From positions 1-41,153 of the forward strand of contig JAEOTR010000081.1 of the NCBI GenBank assembly GCA_016839705.1: a stretch of DNA of 41,153 nucleotides, written 5' to 3'. The DNA comes from Promethearchaeota archaeon (lineage in GTDB: Archaea > Asgardarchaeota > Lokiarchaeia > Sigyniarchaeales > SOKP01). Of the stretch, positions 16,677 through 25,221 are shown piece by piece; the stretch's first letter is position 1, and every line of letters starts with the position of its first letter. The notes below the pieces were generated by a model that had not been told where the DNA came from, searched no databases, and saw only the letters and a program-made list of their open reading frames with translations. Made by a program: the position numbers and the translations under genes.

Positions 16677-17970
16677 TTATTTTAATTAAATTTTGATATG
16701 TTTGATGTGTTTTTTCAGCAACGATTTCCCAAGTATAATTTTGAGATACTTTTAATTGACCTGCAATACCAAGTTTTTTCCGCAATTTCTTATTTTTTAG
16801 TAATTTAATTACTTTTTGAGCCGTATCTATAGGATCATCAAATGTAACTAAGAGTCCATCAATATTTTCTCGAATCACTTCAGGAGTAGCTCCAATTTGT
16901 GCCCCGATAACGGGTATTCCCGCAGCCCAAGCTTCCAAAAATGCTATTCCAAAGGCATCGCTCCTACTTGGCATTACAAATAAATCAGCCTCTTTGAAAG
17001 CCGTTAATTTTTTTTTGTCGTAATAACCAGTTAAATTATCCGGAGTAAAATTAATTATTCTAGAATCTCTAAGTTTCTGAATTTTAGATAATTCATGGTT
17101 AAAAGCTTTTGTAGGGGGACCAATAAAAACAAAATATACTTTTTTAATTTTCTCTAGAATGTAAGGAATTGACTTTAAAACCGTCAAAGCTCCTTTTTCA
17201 TAATTTTTATTGCCACAATATAAAACGAGTTTATATTTTTTCTCTTTTTTTTTGAAAAAGTTTTGTTTAAAATAATATTGATTTAATTTCGTGCTATGCA
17301 CACTTTCAAAAATTTCATAATCTACTCCCATTGAAATAACTTTTATTTTATCTTCTTGGATTTTGAAATTTTTTATGAGAACTTCTTTTTCAAGGTTAGT
17401 ACAGGCAATTATCATATCAAATTTTTTTAAAATCTCAATTAGAGTTGAATCCGAATACCGAGGATTAGAAAAGTGGAAAAAAGGAGTACAAATAACGGGT
17501 TTATTAATACTCTTTCCTACTATCAAGCTTACGATTAAGTTGAAGTAAGGATAAAAAGTTGTATGGATTAAATCATATGTCAATAATTCTTGTTTTAGAA
17601 AATAATCTATTAAATTTCCTAAGTATGGTCCATTTTTAATGAATCTCCTTATTAAATTATCTGAAAGGTCTAGCGAATTAAAGAAAGGAGTTTTTTTTAG
17701 TTTTTGAAGCGCTTCTTCTTCGGAAATATTATGATGTATGGAAAATCTATTTACTTTCAAGGAATTTACTTCATTGTGAAACCTATTGTTCCCCATTATT
17801 ACTTTTCCCTTGGGATCTCTTAAAGCTTTAAAATCAATAGCATTAGAAGTATATATATCTATTTTATAGTTAAAATTTGCTGTTAAAATCTCTGCCATTC
17901 TTTGAAAGTAAAATTCTGCACCAGAAATGGATGGAAAATACCTAGTGGGAAGATATAAGATATTATTCAA
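16669..17970 (-). CDS. Glycosyltransferase family 4 (GT-B fold)
   Basis: A 433-residue retaining glycosyltransferase. Seen: N-terminal acceptor half starting LPTRYFPSISGAEFYFQRMA, and a C-terminal nucleotide-sugar half with LVLYCGNKNYEKGA, VFIGPP, ADLFVMPSRSDAFGIAFLEA (the E-x7-E region, with D in the first place) and GIPVIGAQIGATPEVI. No transmembrane segment. The donor and acceptor cannot be told; the shared operon with the PLP protein suggests they modify the same surface molecule or metabolite. The gene overlaps the next start codon. Confidence 0.9.
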   Translation of the reverse strand: MNNILYLPTRYFPSISGAEFYFQRMAEILTANFNYKIDIYTSNAIDFKALRDPKGKVIMGNNRFHNEVNSLKVNRFSIHHNISEEEALQKLKKTPFFNSLDLSDNLIRRFIKNGPYLGNLIDYFLKQELLTYDLIHTTFYPYFNLIVSLIVGKSINKPVICTPFFHFSNPRYSDSTLIEILKKFDMIIACTNLEKEVLIKNFKIQEDKIKVISMGVDYEIFESVHSTKLNQYYFKQNFFKKKEKKYKLVLYCGNKNYEKGALTVLKSIPYILEKIKKVYFVFIGPPTKAFNHELSKIQKLRDSRIINFTPDNLTGYYDKKKLTAFKEADLFVMPSRSDAFGIAFLEAWAAGIPVIGAQIGATPEVIRENIDGLLVTFDDPIDTAQKVIKLLKNKKLRKKLGIAGQLKVSQNYTWEIVAEKTHQTYQNLIKINE

Positions 17971-18056
17971 TATTTTAAAGATCTTTTTTTATCTAGTGAT
18001 TATAATATTTTTTATGTATTATAGTATATTTAACGACGATTAATTTCTAAGATAAT

Positions 18057-18449
18057 ATGTCAAAAGAATTACTGTTAAAGATTTTTGAGAAGGTTAAACA
18101 AAAACAGCTAATTGATGAAGAATTCATTAGCTTCTTAGAACTTATATTTCCTGATAAAACTTCTGATGTCATGGAGACTTTGAAAAGAGGAATTACTAAA
18201 TATATTTATAAACCTTCAAATAGGGTAGTTTGGACGGCAATGGGAAGAAATCAGGAGCATCTAATTTATCCCAAATTATTTTGCTCTTGTCAAGATTATT
18301 ATAAAAGTGTGGTAATAAATAGAACCCGGGAATTTTGTAAACATATTATTGCTCAAGTCATAAGTGAAGCATTACAAAATTTTAAAGAAACAACTTTGGA
18401 AGATAAAAAATTTAAGGAATTAGTAAGTGAACTAAAATTACAAATATAA
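18057..18449 (+). CDS. SWIM zinc-finger protein
   Basis: A 130-residue protein whose middle carries a SWIM zinc site, CxC...CxH: FCSCQDYY near 77-84 and FCKHIIAQV near 97-105. Small archaeal SWIM proteins are proposed partners of RadA-like recombinases, by analogy with eukaryotic Sws1/Shu2. No recombinase gene is nearby, so that role is inference. The N-terminal half is helical and charged. It is divergent from the glycosyltransferase gene across about 86 nt. Confidence 0.75.
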   Translation: MSKELLLKIFEKVKQKQLIDEEFISFLELIFPDKTSDVMETLKRGITKYIYKPSNRVVWTAMGRNQEHLIYPKLFCSCQDYYKSVVINRTREFCKHIIAQVISEALQNFKETTLEDKKFKELVSELKLQI

Positions 18450-18496
18450 ATATAGTTTTTTGTTGAATTTTCATTTTAATACGTAAGATTTCCTAT

Positions 18497-19096
18497 CTAT
18501 TTAACCCGAATCTCTTCCCGATCCCATATCTTCAAATAATCATTAAAATGGTCTAAACTAATCTCACGCGGTATGGAAATTTTATTGGTAACTTCTAATT
18601 CCCTGATCTTAAACATTATTCTTTTATTTTTGCGATAAAATATTACTGCTTTTGGATATTCCTCCTGAAAAATTGTTTTTAATTTTTCTAAATCTACTGT
18701 TTCCAGTTCTTCATAATTATTTATAACAAAATTGCATAAGGGATCAATAGAAATTTCAAAGTTGAATGCATCGATTTGTTTTAAAGCAAGTGGATATGCT
18801 TGACAGGCCAATGGTTTAATGTTATGAACGGTACACCCCCTTTTTTTATCATAAAAAGGGCATCCTTGAGATTCGTTATCTAATCTTATCCGATATGTCA
18901 GAACCAGAATTTTTTCATTTTTAATATCAGGAAAAATGAGATCTTCGATAATTTTAAATTCTATTTCACGTTTTTTGGCTATTTCAATTAATTTATCTGC
19001 CTCATCCGGATAAATTGGAATTCTTTTAACATAATCTCCGGGTATTTCATGACAACAAGTGCCACCCATCATGCATTTATATTTTAAATTCGTCAA
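18497..19096 (-). CDS. YkgJ-family cysteine cluster protein
   Basis: A 199-residue protein of the YkgJ (UPF0153) type, putative metal or iron-sulfur binding. Seen: YKCMMGGTCCHE at 6-17 and, later, CPFYDKKRGCTVHNIKPLACQAYPL near 79-103 contains the C-x8-C-x9-CxxYP pattern of the family. No known reaction. It is convergent with the SWIM gene (47-nt gap). Confidence 0.85.
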   Translation of the reverse strand: MTNLKYKCMMGGTCCHEIPGDYVKRIPIYPDEADKLIEIAKKREIEFKIIEDLIFPDIKNEKILVLTYRIRLDNESQGCPFYDKKRGCTVHNIKPLACQAYPLALKQIDAFNFEISIDPLCNFVINNYEELETVDLEKLKTIFQEEYPKAVIFYRKNKRIMFKIRELEVTNKISIPREISLDHFNDYLKIWDREEIRVK

Positions 19097-19294
19097 TTCT
19101 AATCCCTTGAAATTTCTGTGAATAGGTTAAATTTACTTTATGTCTTCTAAGCATTCTCCTCAAAATAAATTTTTGATAATATGAAAATATTACTTTTACA
19201 CTAATTCTTGTGTCTACTAGGATAATACATCGTTTTTAAATTGATAAAAATACCCTATTATTAGTTATATTTTTGTAAAAAGAAGGTTTAAGAT

Positions 19295-20104
19295 ATGGAA
19301 GGAATTAGAATTGTAAATCGTAGTAACCTTTCTAAAGAAGATTTTATAAACCCAATATGCATTTTAGGTATGCCAGGTATTGCAGATATTGGTAAATTTG
19401 CCCTAGACTCTTTAATAGGGCAGCTTAATGCAAAAAGTTTAATGGATATCATTTTTGATGATTACCCCGCGGGAGCAATTGTTGATAATAGCCTATTGTC
19501 TGCCCCTAAAGCGGAGATTTTATATTGGAAAGATCCAAAAAGAATAAAAGATCTTATGTTAATAACTGCTGATGCCCAGAGTTTAACACCAAAGGGAATA
19601 TATCGGATTTCTAATTTCCTAACTGAAATAATCAATCAATATGGAATCCAACTCATAATTGCGCTAGGGGCCTATCCTGTAAGTAACAGAAAACTTGTTT
19701 CAAAAATTCCACAAATTTTTACAAGTTCTACTAATCGAGAAATACTAGATAAGTATTTGAAGGATAATGGTTGTCAAAAAATTCAGAAGGGTGTAATAAT
19801 TGGTGCGAATGGTTTAATTCCTACGTTAGCTAAAGCAAGGTTTAATATTGATGGATTAGTTTTTCTCGCAGAAACAGATAATATTGCAATGGTTAACGAA
19901 GATATTACTGATTTAAAAGCATCAATTAGTCTTTTAGAAATGCTTAAAAAATCGTTCACTTTACCAATAAAAAAGAAATATAGCTTAGAGAATATTGAAG
20001 ATATAACAAAAAATCTGCAAAATAAAAGAGATCAATTAGAAAATGATCTTGATTCACTTCAGCTATTAGATCCCGAGGATAGAAGAAAATCGTTATATAT
20101 TTAG
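19295..20104 (+). CDS. PAC2-family proteasome assembly chaperone-like protein
   Basis: A 269-residue PAC2-fold protein, homologous to archaeal PbaA-type chaperones and eukaryotic PAC2, which help assemble the 20S proteasome. Seen: ILGMPGIADIGKFALDSLI near 24-42, FDDYPAGAIVDNS, IIALGAYPV near 120 and GVIIGANGLIPTLAK near 166-180. The C-terminal 40 residues form a predicted coiled-coil-like helix. Archaeal members do not all act on proteasomes, so the role is tentative. It is followed at 94 nt by rpoP on the same strand. Confidence 0.8.
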   Translation: MEGIRIVNRSNLSKEDFINPICILGMPGIADIGKFALDSLIGQLNAKSLMDIIFDDYPAGAIVDNSLLSAPKAEILYWKDPKRIKDLMLITADAQSLTPKGIYRISNFLTEIINQYGIQLIIALGAYPVSNRKLVSKIPQIFTSSTNREILDKYLKDNGCQKIQKGVIIGANGLIPTLAKARFNIDGLVFLAETDNIAMVNEDITDLKASISLLEMLKKSFTLPIKKKYSLENIEDITKNLQNKRDQLENDLDSLQLLDPEDRRKSLYI

Positions 20105-20198
20105 AGAGTAACTTTTTTAACTTCTTTTTTACAAAACTTCTTATTATTTGCGGTTATTAAGCAAAAAGTATTTTAATTAAGAAATCTTTAGGAGTATT

Positions 20199-20348
20199 AT
20201 GAAATACGTGTGTGCAAAGAAGAGTTGCGGGAAAGATGTAAGTCAAAAAGAATTAAGTGCTCTTCCAGGTATTAAATGTTCTAATTGTGGATTCCGCATA
20301 TTATATAAAAAAAGACCAGACGTCATAAAGCGAATAAAAGTTCGTTAA
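20199..20348 (+). CDS. rpoP: DNA-directed RNA polymerase subunit P (Rpb12)
   Basis: A 49-residue zinc protein: MKYVCAKKSCGKDV at the start, then IKCSNCGFRILYKKRPDVI. Together this gives the four-cysteine zinc ribbon and the conserved GFRILYKKRP tail of archaeal RpoP/eukaryotic Rpb12, which stabilises the RNA polymerase assembly platform. The first zinc pair is C-x4-C rather than CxxC. GGAG at 20191-20194 is a good ribosome-binding site 4 nt before the ATG. Confidence 0.93.
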   Translation: MKYVCAKKSCGKDVSQKELSALPGIKCSNCGFRILYKKRPDVIKRIKVR

Positions 20349-20417
20349 ACCTTTTTTTTTGGATGTTTTTTATACTTTAACCATCCCTTGACCTATTTGG
20401 TTGATAAAAATGCTAAA

Positions 20418-21356
20418 TTAGGGATTTGGATTAACCTTTAAATGATTAATCAATTCTTTATAACGATTTCTAATGGTTGCTTCAGTAACACCAGCAGCTA
20501 TCGAAATTTCTTTTTGAGTTCTGCGTTCCCCTTCCTGCATAGCAGCGACATATAAAGCAGCACCAGCTAAGCCTGTTGGAGCCTTCCCTGCAGTAATACG
20601 ATACTTCTTGGCGAGTTTTAGGATCGATGCTGCTCTGTTTTGTGTTCTTCCTGATAATTTTAATTCAGCACAAAATCGAGGAATAAAATTTATTGGTGAA
20701 GAGACTCGGATATTTAACTTAAGCTCACTTAATATTAATCTATAACAACGAGCAATCTTTTTCTTATCAACTGAAGCAAATTCTATAAAGTCATCTAACG
20801 TTTTTGGAATAATATTTAATCTACAAGATAGATAAATAGATGCAATCAACATAGCTTCGATAGATCTACCTCTGATTAAATTTTTCTGAGCCATTTTTCT
20901 GTAAATATGAGCAGCTGATTCTTTTATATCTTTAGAAAGATTCAGTTGTGATGCAAATCGATCTAATTCATTCATTGCATAAGCTAAATTTCTATCGATA
21001 GATTTGTTGGTGCGTGTCCTTACATGCCATTTCCTTAACCGATAAACTTCAGCTTTCATTTTAGGACTTATTGCCTTTCCAAATGCGTCTTTATTTTTCC
21101 ATCCAATCATTGTACTTAATCCCTTATCGTGTAAGGTAAGTGTTGTTGGTGCTCCAACCCTTACCTTTCTGTTTGCCTCTTCAGAAGTGAAAGCTCGCCA
21201 TTCAGGACCAGAATCAATGGCTCTTTGTGTTAAAACTAGACCACAATCATTACAAACGATCTCACCACGAGTATCATCAGAGATTAAGTTTTTGTTACCA
21301 CATTCTGGGCATAAATTAATATTTTTTTGAGGCATTGAAAGATCCACTAAAACCAA
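20418..21356 (-). CDS. tfb: Transcription initiation factor TFB
   Basis: Archaeal TFIIB homologue that bridges TBP-DNA and RNA polymerase. The 312-residue product has the N-terminal zinc ribbon (CPECGNKN ... IVCNDCGLVL, about 16-40), the B-reader region (GPEWRAF), and two cyclin repeats (about 110-210 and 210-305). The recognition-helix region near the C-terminus (TQKEISIAAGVTEATIRNRY) is intact. It is divergent from the zinc-finger gene at 21516. A TTTATATG box on the minus strand at 21411-21418 is a likely promoter. Confidence 0.97.
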   Translation of the reverse strand: MVLVDLSMPQKNINLCPECGNKNLISDDTRGEIVCNDCGLVLTQRAIDSGPEWRAFTSEEANRKVRVGAPTTLTLHDKGLSTMIGWKNKDAFGKAISPKMKAEVYRLRKWHVRTRTNKSIDRNLAYAMNELDRFASQLNLSKDIKESAAHIYRKMAQKNLIRGRSIEAMLIASIYLSCRLNIIPKTLDDFIEFASVDKKKIARCYRLILSELKLNIRVSSPINFIPRFCAELKLSGRTQNRAASILKLAKKYRITAGKAPTGLAGAALYVAAMQEGERRTQKEISIAAGVTEATIRNRYKELINHLKVNPNP

Positions 21357-21515
21357 CCCTTTAAAAATTCAGTACTTTAATTCTCATAATTAATTTAGCA
21401 CATATAAATATTTGCGTTTGGTGGATTTATCCATTAATAAAATACTCATTTTTTAAAATTTGAATCGGAGTTTAGATCGTAAAATTTTAATAAGTTTCTT
21501 CTTTCTCTTAATATA

Positions 21516-21980
21516 ATGCGACATTATTATAAGACACACGGTAAACATTGTTATCTTCGATCTTTTCAGACAAAATGCCCAAGATGTGGTATAGATGTTT
21601 TATATTGGGAATGCCGGCATGGAAGTAAAATTTTTTTTAATTATCCCCCATATGGAAAATTGATAAGACATTTTTGTCGCTATACTAAGGGTAAACTTAA
21701 AGTAAAGACAAAATTTCCTGTTATTATTAAAGTGCCTATAGGACTTTTAGAAAAGGAGTCCCCAAGTTGTCCTGTATGCGGAAAATTGTTTAAAAACATT
21801 AGAAATCTTAATGATCACATTGCTAATTTGAAAAAACGAGAAGGTCTACACCGAGATTTTGATCAAGACAAATTAAATTTTGAATTAGGATATTGGGAAA
21901 AAAACCAAGAAAACTATGACAAATATAAATTGTATTATAAACCAAAATTTGGAAAAATAAATATTAAAAAAAAGAAGTAA
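21516..21980 (+). CDS. Zinc-finger protein of unknown function
   Basis: A 154-residue basic protein not recognised as a named family. The N-terminal half has CPRCGIDVLYWECRHG with further Cys/His (HFCRY near 51-55), a likely zinc site. Near residue 87 it has CPVCGKLFKNIRNLNDHI, which reads like a C2H2 finger with the second histidine displaced (a later H lies in REGLHRDF). The tail is lysine-rich. Basic charge and fingers suggest nucleic-acid binding. It is divergent from tfb with about 160 nt between them. Confidence 0.7.
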   Translation: MRHYYKTHGKHCYLRSFQTKCPRCGIDVLYWECRHGSKIFFNYPPYGKLIRHFCRYTKGKLKVKTKFPVIIKVPIGLLEKESPSCPVCGKLFKNIRNLNDHIANLKKREGLHRDFDQDKLNFELGYWEKNQENYDKYKLYYKPKFGKINIKKKK

Positions 21981-22101
21981 ATTGCTATGTTAATGTTATA
22001 GATAGATTTTTAAAAAATCAGTTTATAATTATTTTATAATTAAATGTAATTTCACTAATTTTTAAAAGTCTATTATAAAACAATAAAAAAAGGAAAAAAA
22101 G

Positions 22102-22746
22102 ATGCCAGTAGATCCTGCGACCGCAGTATATAATTTGATGCAAACAGATCCTAACATTATAGCCGCAGCGGTACTTAAGGGCAAAGAAATTGTATATACC
22201 ACAGATAATTGGGATATTAGTGGAGATGTTGACAGAATAGTATCAAGTTGGACGGGTCAAAATGCTAAATTTATAATGGTTTCTGGAGTAAAATATTCGA
22301 TGTTGCAGATGGAGGCTGAACGTTTAGTTGCCATTTCTTTAAAAGGCGAAGGAAGTATTTGTGCTGCTAAAGATGAGGAACATAAGCTTGTATGCTATCT
22401 TCAACCAGATGGGGATGCTCGTGGTGCTATAATGGATGTTCAAAGAGCCGTTGGGTCAATGAGCTCAAAGACAGGATACTTGGACCCAAATGCTCAATTG
22501 GGTCAAAGTACCCAAACGGATAGGACTGCATCAACAGGAGGAAGTTCTGTTGGTCCAACAGCTTCGGTGGCGGGTGTGGGAGTGGATCCCCAATTACAAG
22601 GAGAAATTAAAGCCTTTCTGGATTGGGTAAGAGAAGAAGAAGGTTTAGCAGGATATATAAGTTATTACCTTCAACAAAATAATACTCAAATCATTTCAGA
22701 ACTATCAAAAATTTATAATGAATTAAGACAAATCTTTGGTGTCTGA
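22102..22746 (+). CDS. Roadblock/LC7-like or longin-like protein
   Basis: A 214-residue protein. Residues about 1-110 have an alternating beta-alpha pattern like a roadblock/longin fold: IIAAAVLKGKEIVYTTDNW, then FIMVSGVKYSMLQMEAERLV, then AISLKGEGSICAAKDE and KLVCYLQPDGDARGAI. A Gly/Ser/Thr-rich linker follows (about 128-160), then a C-terminal helical region with FLDWVREEEGLAGYISYYLQ. In Asgard archaea such proteins are candidate regulators or partners of small GTPases. The exact family is uncertain; roadblock and longin folds are hard to separate by eye. Confidence 0.55.
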   Translation: MPVDPATAVYNLMQTDPNIIAAAVLKGKEIVYTTDNWDISGDVDRIVSSWTGQNAKFIMVSGVKYSMLQMEAERLVAISLKGEGSICAAKDEEHKLVCYLQPDGDARGAIMDVQRAVGSMSSKTGYLDPNAQLGQSTQTDRTASTGGSSVGPTASVAGVGVDPQLQGEIKAFLDWVREEEGLAGYISYYLQQNNTQIISELSKIYNELRQIFGV

Positions 22747-22934
22747 TTTTCATAAAAATATCATTTCTAATTTGCTACTTTTCTAGTTATTTGTCAAAAA
22801 AATTCTCAGTATAGTTTTAGACTAAATTTTAATAATTCCGGATATCATATTATTAGTAAAATCTAAAATTTATTTTAGTGGTATTAGTTTTTGTAAGTAA
22901 GAATAAATTCAAGAAGTAGAGGAAGGGAAATTTT

Positions 22935-23396
22935 ATGAGTAAGAAGAGGATCCATATTAAACCTAAAATCAATAACATAGAAAAAAAAAAGAGTGATAAA
23001 GGAGGAATTAAATTATCAAAATCAAATAAAGTAGCTGATTATTCAAAAAAAGAAGATATGGAGCTTGAAATACCTTCTATTCCTGAACCCCCTAAAAAAG
23101 AAGGTAACCTATCAATTAATTCCCCAGATCTAACACCTGATGTTTTGGCAAGGATAAAAAAAGTGGAGTCTCCAGACACAAGGGTTGTTTTAGTCAATTG
23201 TGAAAGATGTAAAGCTGTTATTCCTATTCCAATACCAAAAAGTGTAGTTCTAGAATCAGAATTACCTATTGTACCCATTAGTTTTGTTCATAAAAACCTT
23301 AAAAGTAAGGATCAACATTGTATTACTATTCATTTAGATCATGATTTTGATATAAGAAGGCAGAGGTTGTCAGACGTAGTGATATCATTGGATTGA
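22935..23396 (+). CDS. Hypothetical protein with disordered N-terminus and conserved-looking C-terminal domain
   Basis: Not recognised. The first 60 residues are lysine-rich and low in complexity. From about residue 80 there is a compact domain: VVLVNCERCKAVIPIPIPK (a CxxC that may bind zinc), SELPIVPISFVHKN, and DQHCITIHLDHDFDIRRQR. A His/Asp-rich beta hairpin and CxxC suggest a metal-stabilised fold. It lies between the roadblock-like gene and the possible PAC-like gene, all on the plus strand, and has GGAAGG before the ATG. Confidence 0.65.
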   Translation: MSKKRIHIKPKINNIEKKKSDKGGIKLSKSNKVADYSKKEDMELEIPSIPEPPKKEGNLSINSPDLTPDVLARIKKVESPDTRVVLVNCERCKAVIPIPIPKSVVLESELPIVPISFVHKNLKSKDQHCITIHLDHDFDIRRQRLSDVVISLD

Positions 23397-23447
23397 GTTC
23401 TTCTAAAATGTATTTGAAATCTAAATTGAGAAAAATTAAGAAAAACA

Positions 23448-23810
23448 ATGAAATTATTATCAGAACGGAATATAGAGGTTGAAAATATAAAAATTTATTT
23501 AACTCTCTTCAAGATGTATAAAAGTTATCTACTACTTATTTCTGATCAAGGTGATATGGGAATAGGAAACGTTACTTTAGGAAGTCCTTCAATTATTAAT
23601 GGAGTTAAAGCTCCTACTACTTCTTACAATTTATTTGGTATAAAAAGTAAATTATTAAGCACAATTATTGCTGAACGAGCATCAAGTTTGTTAAACGCTC
23701 CTGTTTTGCTCTTATTATTTTTAAAAACTAATATGAAAGATGAAAAAATTGTAAAACCTATCATTAATTTTCTAAACCATACTTTAGATGAGATTTTAGA
23801 AAAAAAATAA
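23448..23810 (+). CDS. Small protein, possible PAC3/PAC4-like proteasome assembly chaperone
   Basis: A 120-residue protein. Its pattern, a hydrophobic strand (YKSYLLLISDQG), a glycine-rich turn with IGNVTLGSPS, a long helix (KSKLLSTIIAERASSLLNAP) and a strand (VLLLLFLKTNM) followed by a C-terminal helix, resembles the small PAC3/PAC4 fold. There is no diagnostic motif, so the assignment is weak. A PAC2-like protein is encoded 3.3 kb upstream. It ends 57 nt before tRNA-Leu. Confidence 0.4.
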   Translation: MKLLSERNIEVENIKIYLTLFKMYKSYLLLISDQGDMGIGNVTLGSPSIINGVKAPTTSYNLFGIKSKLLSTIIAERASSLLNAPVLLLLFLKTNMKDEKIVKPIINFLNHTLDEILEKK

Positions 23811-23867
23811 AAGCATATAAAATGATTTTTATTCCTTGAATTATTATTTTTATTAATAATTCCTAAA

Positions 23868-24032
23868 GCAGGGATAACCAAGTTGGCCAACGGTGCCGGA
23901 CTCTTTTGAGAGAAGGTAATTCTTATTAGCCGGATTCAAGATCATATTAATCAATTTACCGTTGATAATTCCAATTTTTGATGAGATATCCGGTGAGATA
24001 GCTCTTCGTGGGTTCGAATCCCACTCCCTGCA
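23868..24032 (+). tRNA. tRNA-Leu(CAA) with two introns
   Basis: Acceptor GCAGGGA (23868-23874) pairs with TCCCTGC (24025-24031); discriminator A, no encoded CCA. Class II variable arm and a standard T arm follow the last exon. Removing 23902-23935 (34 nt) and 23941-23987 (47 nt) gives stem CCGGA, loop CTCAAGA and stem TCCGG, with anticodon CAA. Intron 2 is at 37/38; its bulge-helix-bulge has central helix CTCA/TGAG with 3-nt bulges AGA and ATA. Intron 1 is near 32/33 and uses CCGG, present in exon and intron end, as central helix. Boundaries may shift by 1 nt. Confidence 0.93.
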
Positions 24033-24131
24033 TTTCCAAGAATTCTAGAATATCTATACTAGTAATAGAATTTAATTCGGATAATTATTCAATGTAGAAA
24101 ATGAAAAATGAATATTAATTTCTAATTCTTA

Positions 24132-24365
24132 TTAAAACAAACCTGGAAGAAACAGGAGTAGTATCATCCCCACCATCATGACAATTAAGAAGATACATTG
24201 AAATCTTCCCTTCTTTTTTTGTTTTCGTTCACCTTCTGCGAGATTATCCTTGCAGCTTTGACTACAAATTTTTTTATCTGTTGCCATAGCTTTTCCACAA
24301 ACGGGACAATGACTATGGGGGCCCCATTTTTTCTTAATTTGGTCTTTCCATGAAGCTTGAGACAT
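24132..24365 (-). CDS. DUF2116-type zinc-ribbon membrane protein
   Basis: A 77-residue protein with a zinc-ribbon-like segment (HCPVCGKAMATDKKICSQSC, about 19-38) followed by a lysine-rich stretch and one C-terminal transmembrane helix (about 53-75). This layout matches the small archaeal DUF2116-like proteins. A C-terminal single helix makes it a tail-anchored protein, so it could be a client of the Get3-like ATPase encoded here; that is inference. Confidence 0.7.
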   Translation of the reverse strand: MSQASWKDQIKKKWGPHSHCPVCGKAMATDKKICSQSCKDNLAEGERKQKKKGRFQCIFLIVMMVGMILLLFLPGLF

Positions 24366-24441
24366 ATTTTTACCTAGTAGTTTTTCTACCTTGTAAGTTA
24401 TCTTTATAAAATTATAGTAGTTAATATAATTTATGAATTCT

Positions 24442-25167
24442 TTACTCTTTTGAGATTAACGTTCCGCTTATATCTTTTTCTCCATTCCATAATTTTATGA
24501 ATTCACTTAGATCTTTTCCAGAGGTGACGATGACCTGAATATTACTACGTTTTAAAATTTGAAGGGAGACGAAATCGAAAATTCGATATTCCCCTGCAGT
24601 TGCTTGTTTATCCTCTTGCAGATCTAAAATTAATTTTTCAAGTTGTTCATAGGTAAGGTGTTTAATTAGTTGTGCATCTTTAAACTTTTTAGGATCTTTA
24701 TTAAAAATCCCCTTAACATCTGTTAGAATAACTAATTCTTCGGCTCCAATAAATTCAGCTACTTCTAATGCTACCGATGTGGTAGATTGCCCTGGTTGTA
24801 GTCCTCCCATAACAATAATTTTATTAAAAAGTAGAGCTAAAGAGAGTTCTTCCATTGATTTTGGGACCTGAGGATATGCGTAATCTTGAAAGGAGGCGAT
24901 AAGTAATTTAGAATTAATTCGGGACAGTTCAATTCCAAAAATATCAGATAAAGACTCAGATCCTTTAAGTGATCTAACAGCATTAATATATTCCCGTGCA
25001 ATTGATCCACCTCCGCAAACAACAATAATCTTTCCAAAATCTTTATTGTTTTTTAAAATTCTGCAAAATTCAGTAATTTTATCGGATAATATTTTGTTGT
25101 TATCCGTGAATAATAAAGAACCACCTATTTTAATAACAATATTTCTTTTCATAACATTTTCATTCAA
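24442..25167 (-). CDS. pyrH: Uridylate kinase (archaeal UMP kinase)
   Basis: Amino-acid-kinase-fold enzyme phosphorylating UMP to UDP. The 241-residue product has VIKIGGSLLF near the start, VVCGGGSIAREYINAVRSL near 48-66, FGIELSRINSKLLIAS near 77-92 (UMP-kinase-type), GGLQPGQSTTSVALEVAE, and LTDVKGIFNKDPKKFKDA (the ATP-site D-V-x-G-V-Y-x-x-D-P equivalent). The second ATG, five codons in, is an equally good start. It is divergent from pantoate kinase across 54 nt. Confidence 0.88.
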   Translation of the reverse strand: MNENVMKRNIVIKIGGSLLFTDNNKILSDKITEFCRILKNNKDFGKIIVVCGGGSIAREYINAVRSLKGSESLSDIFGIELSRINSKLLIASFQDYAYPQVPKSMEELSLALLFNKIIVMGGLQPGQSTTSVALEVAEFIGAEELVILTDVKGIFNKDPKKFKDAQLIKHLTYEQLEKLILDLQEDKQATAGEYRIFDFVSLQILKRSNIQVIVTSGKDLSEFIKLWNGEKDISGTLISKE

Positions 25168-25221
25168 TTTATCTATTTAATAATATATAGATGATTAATT
25201 AAATTAAGTTACTTACCCTAT

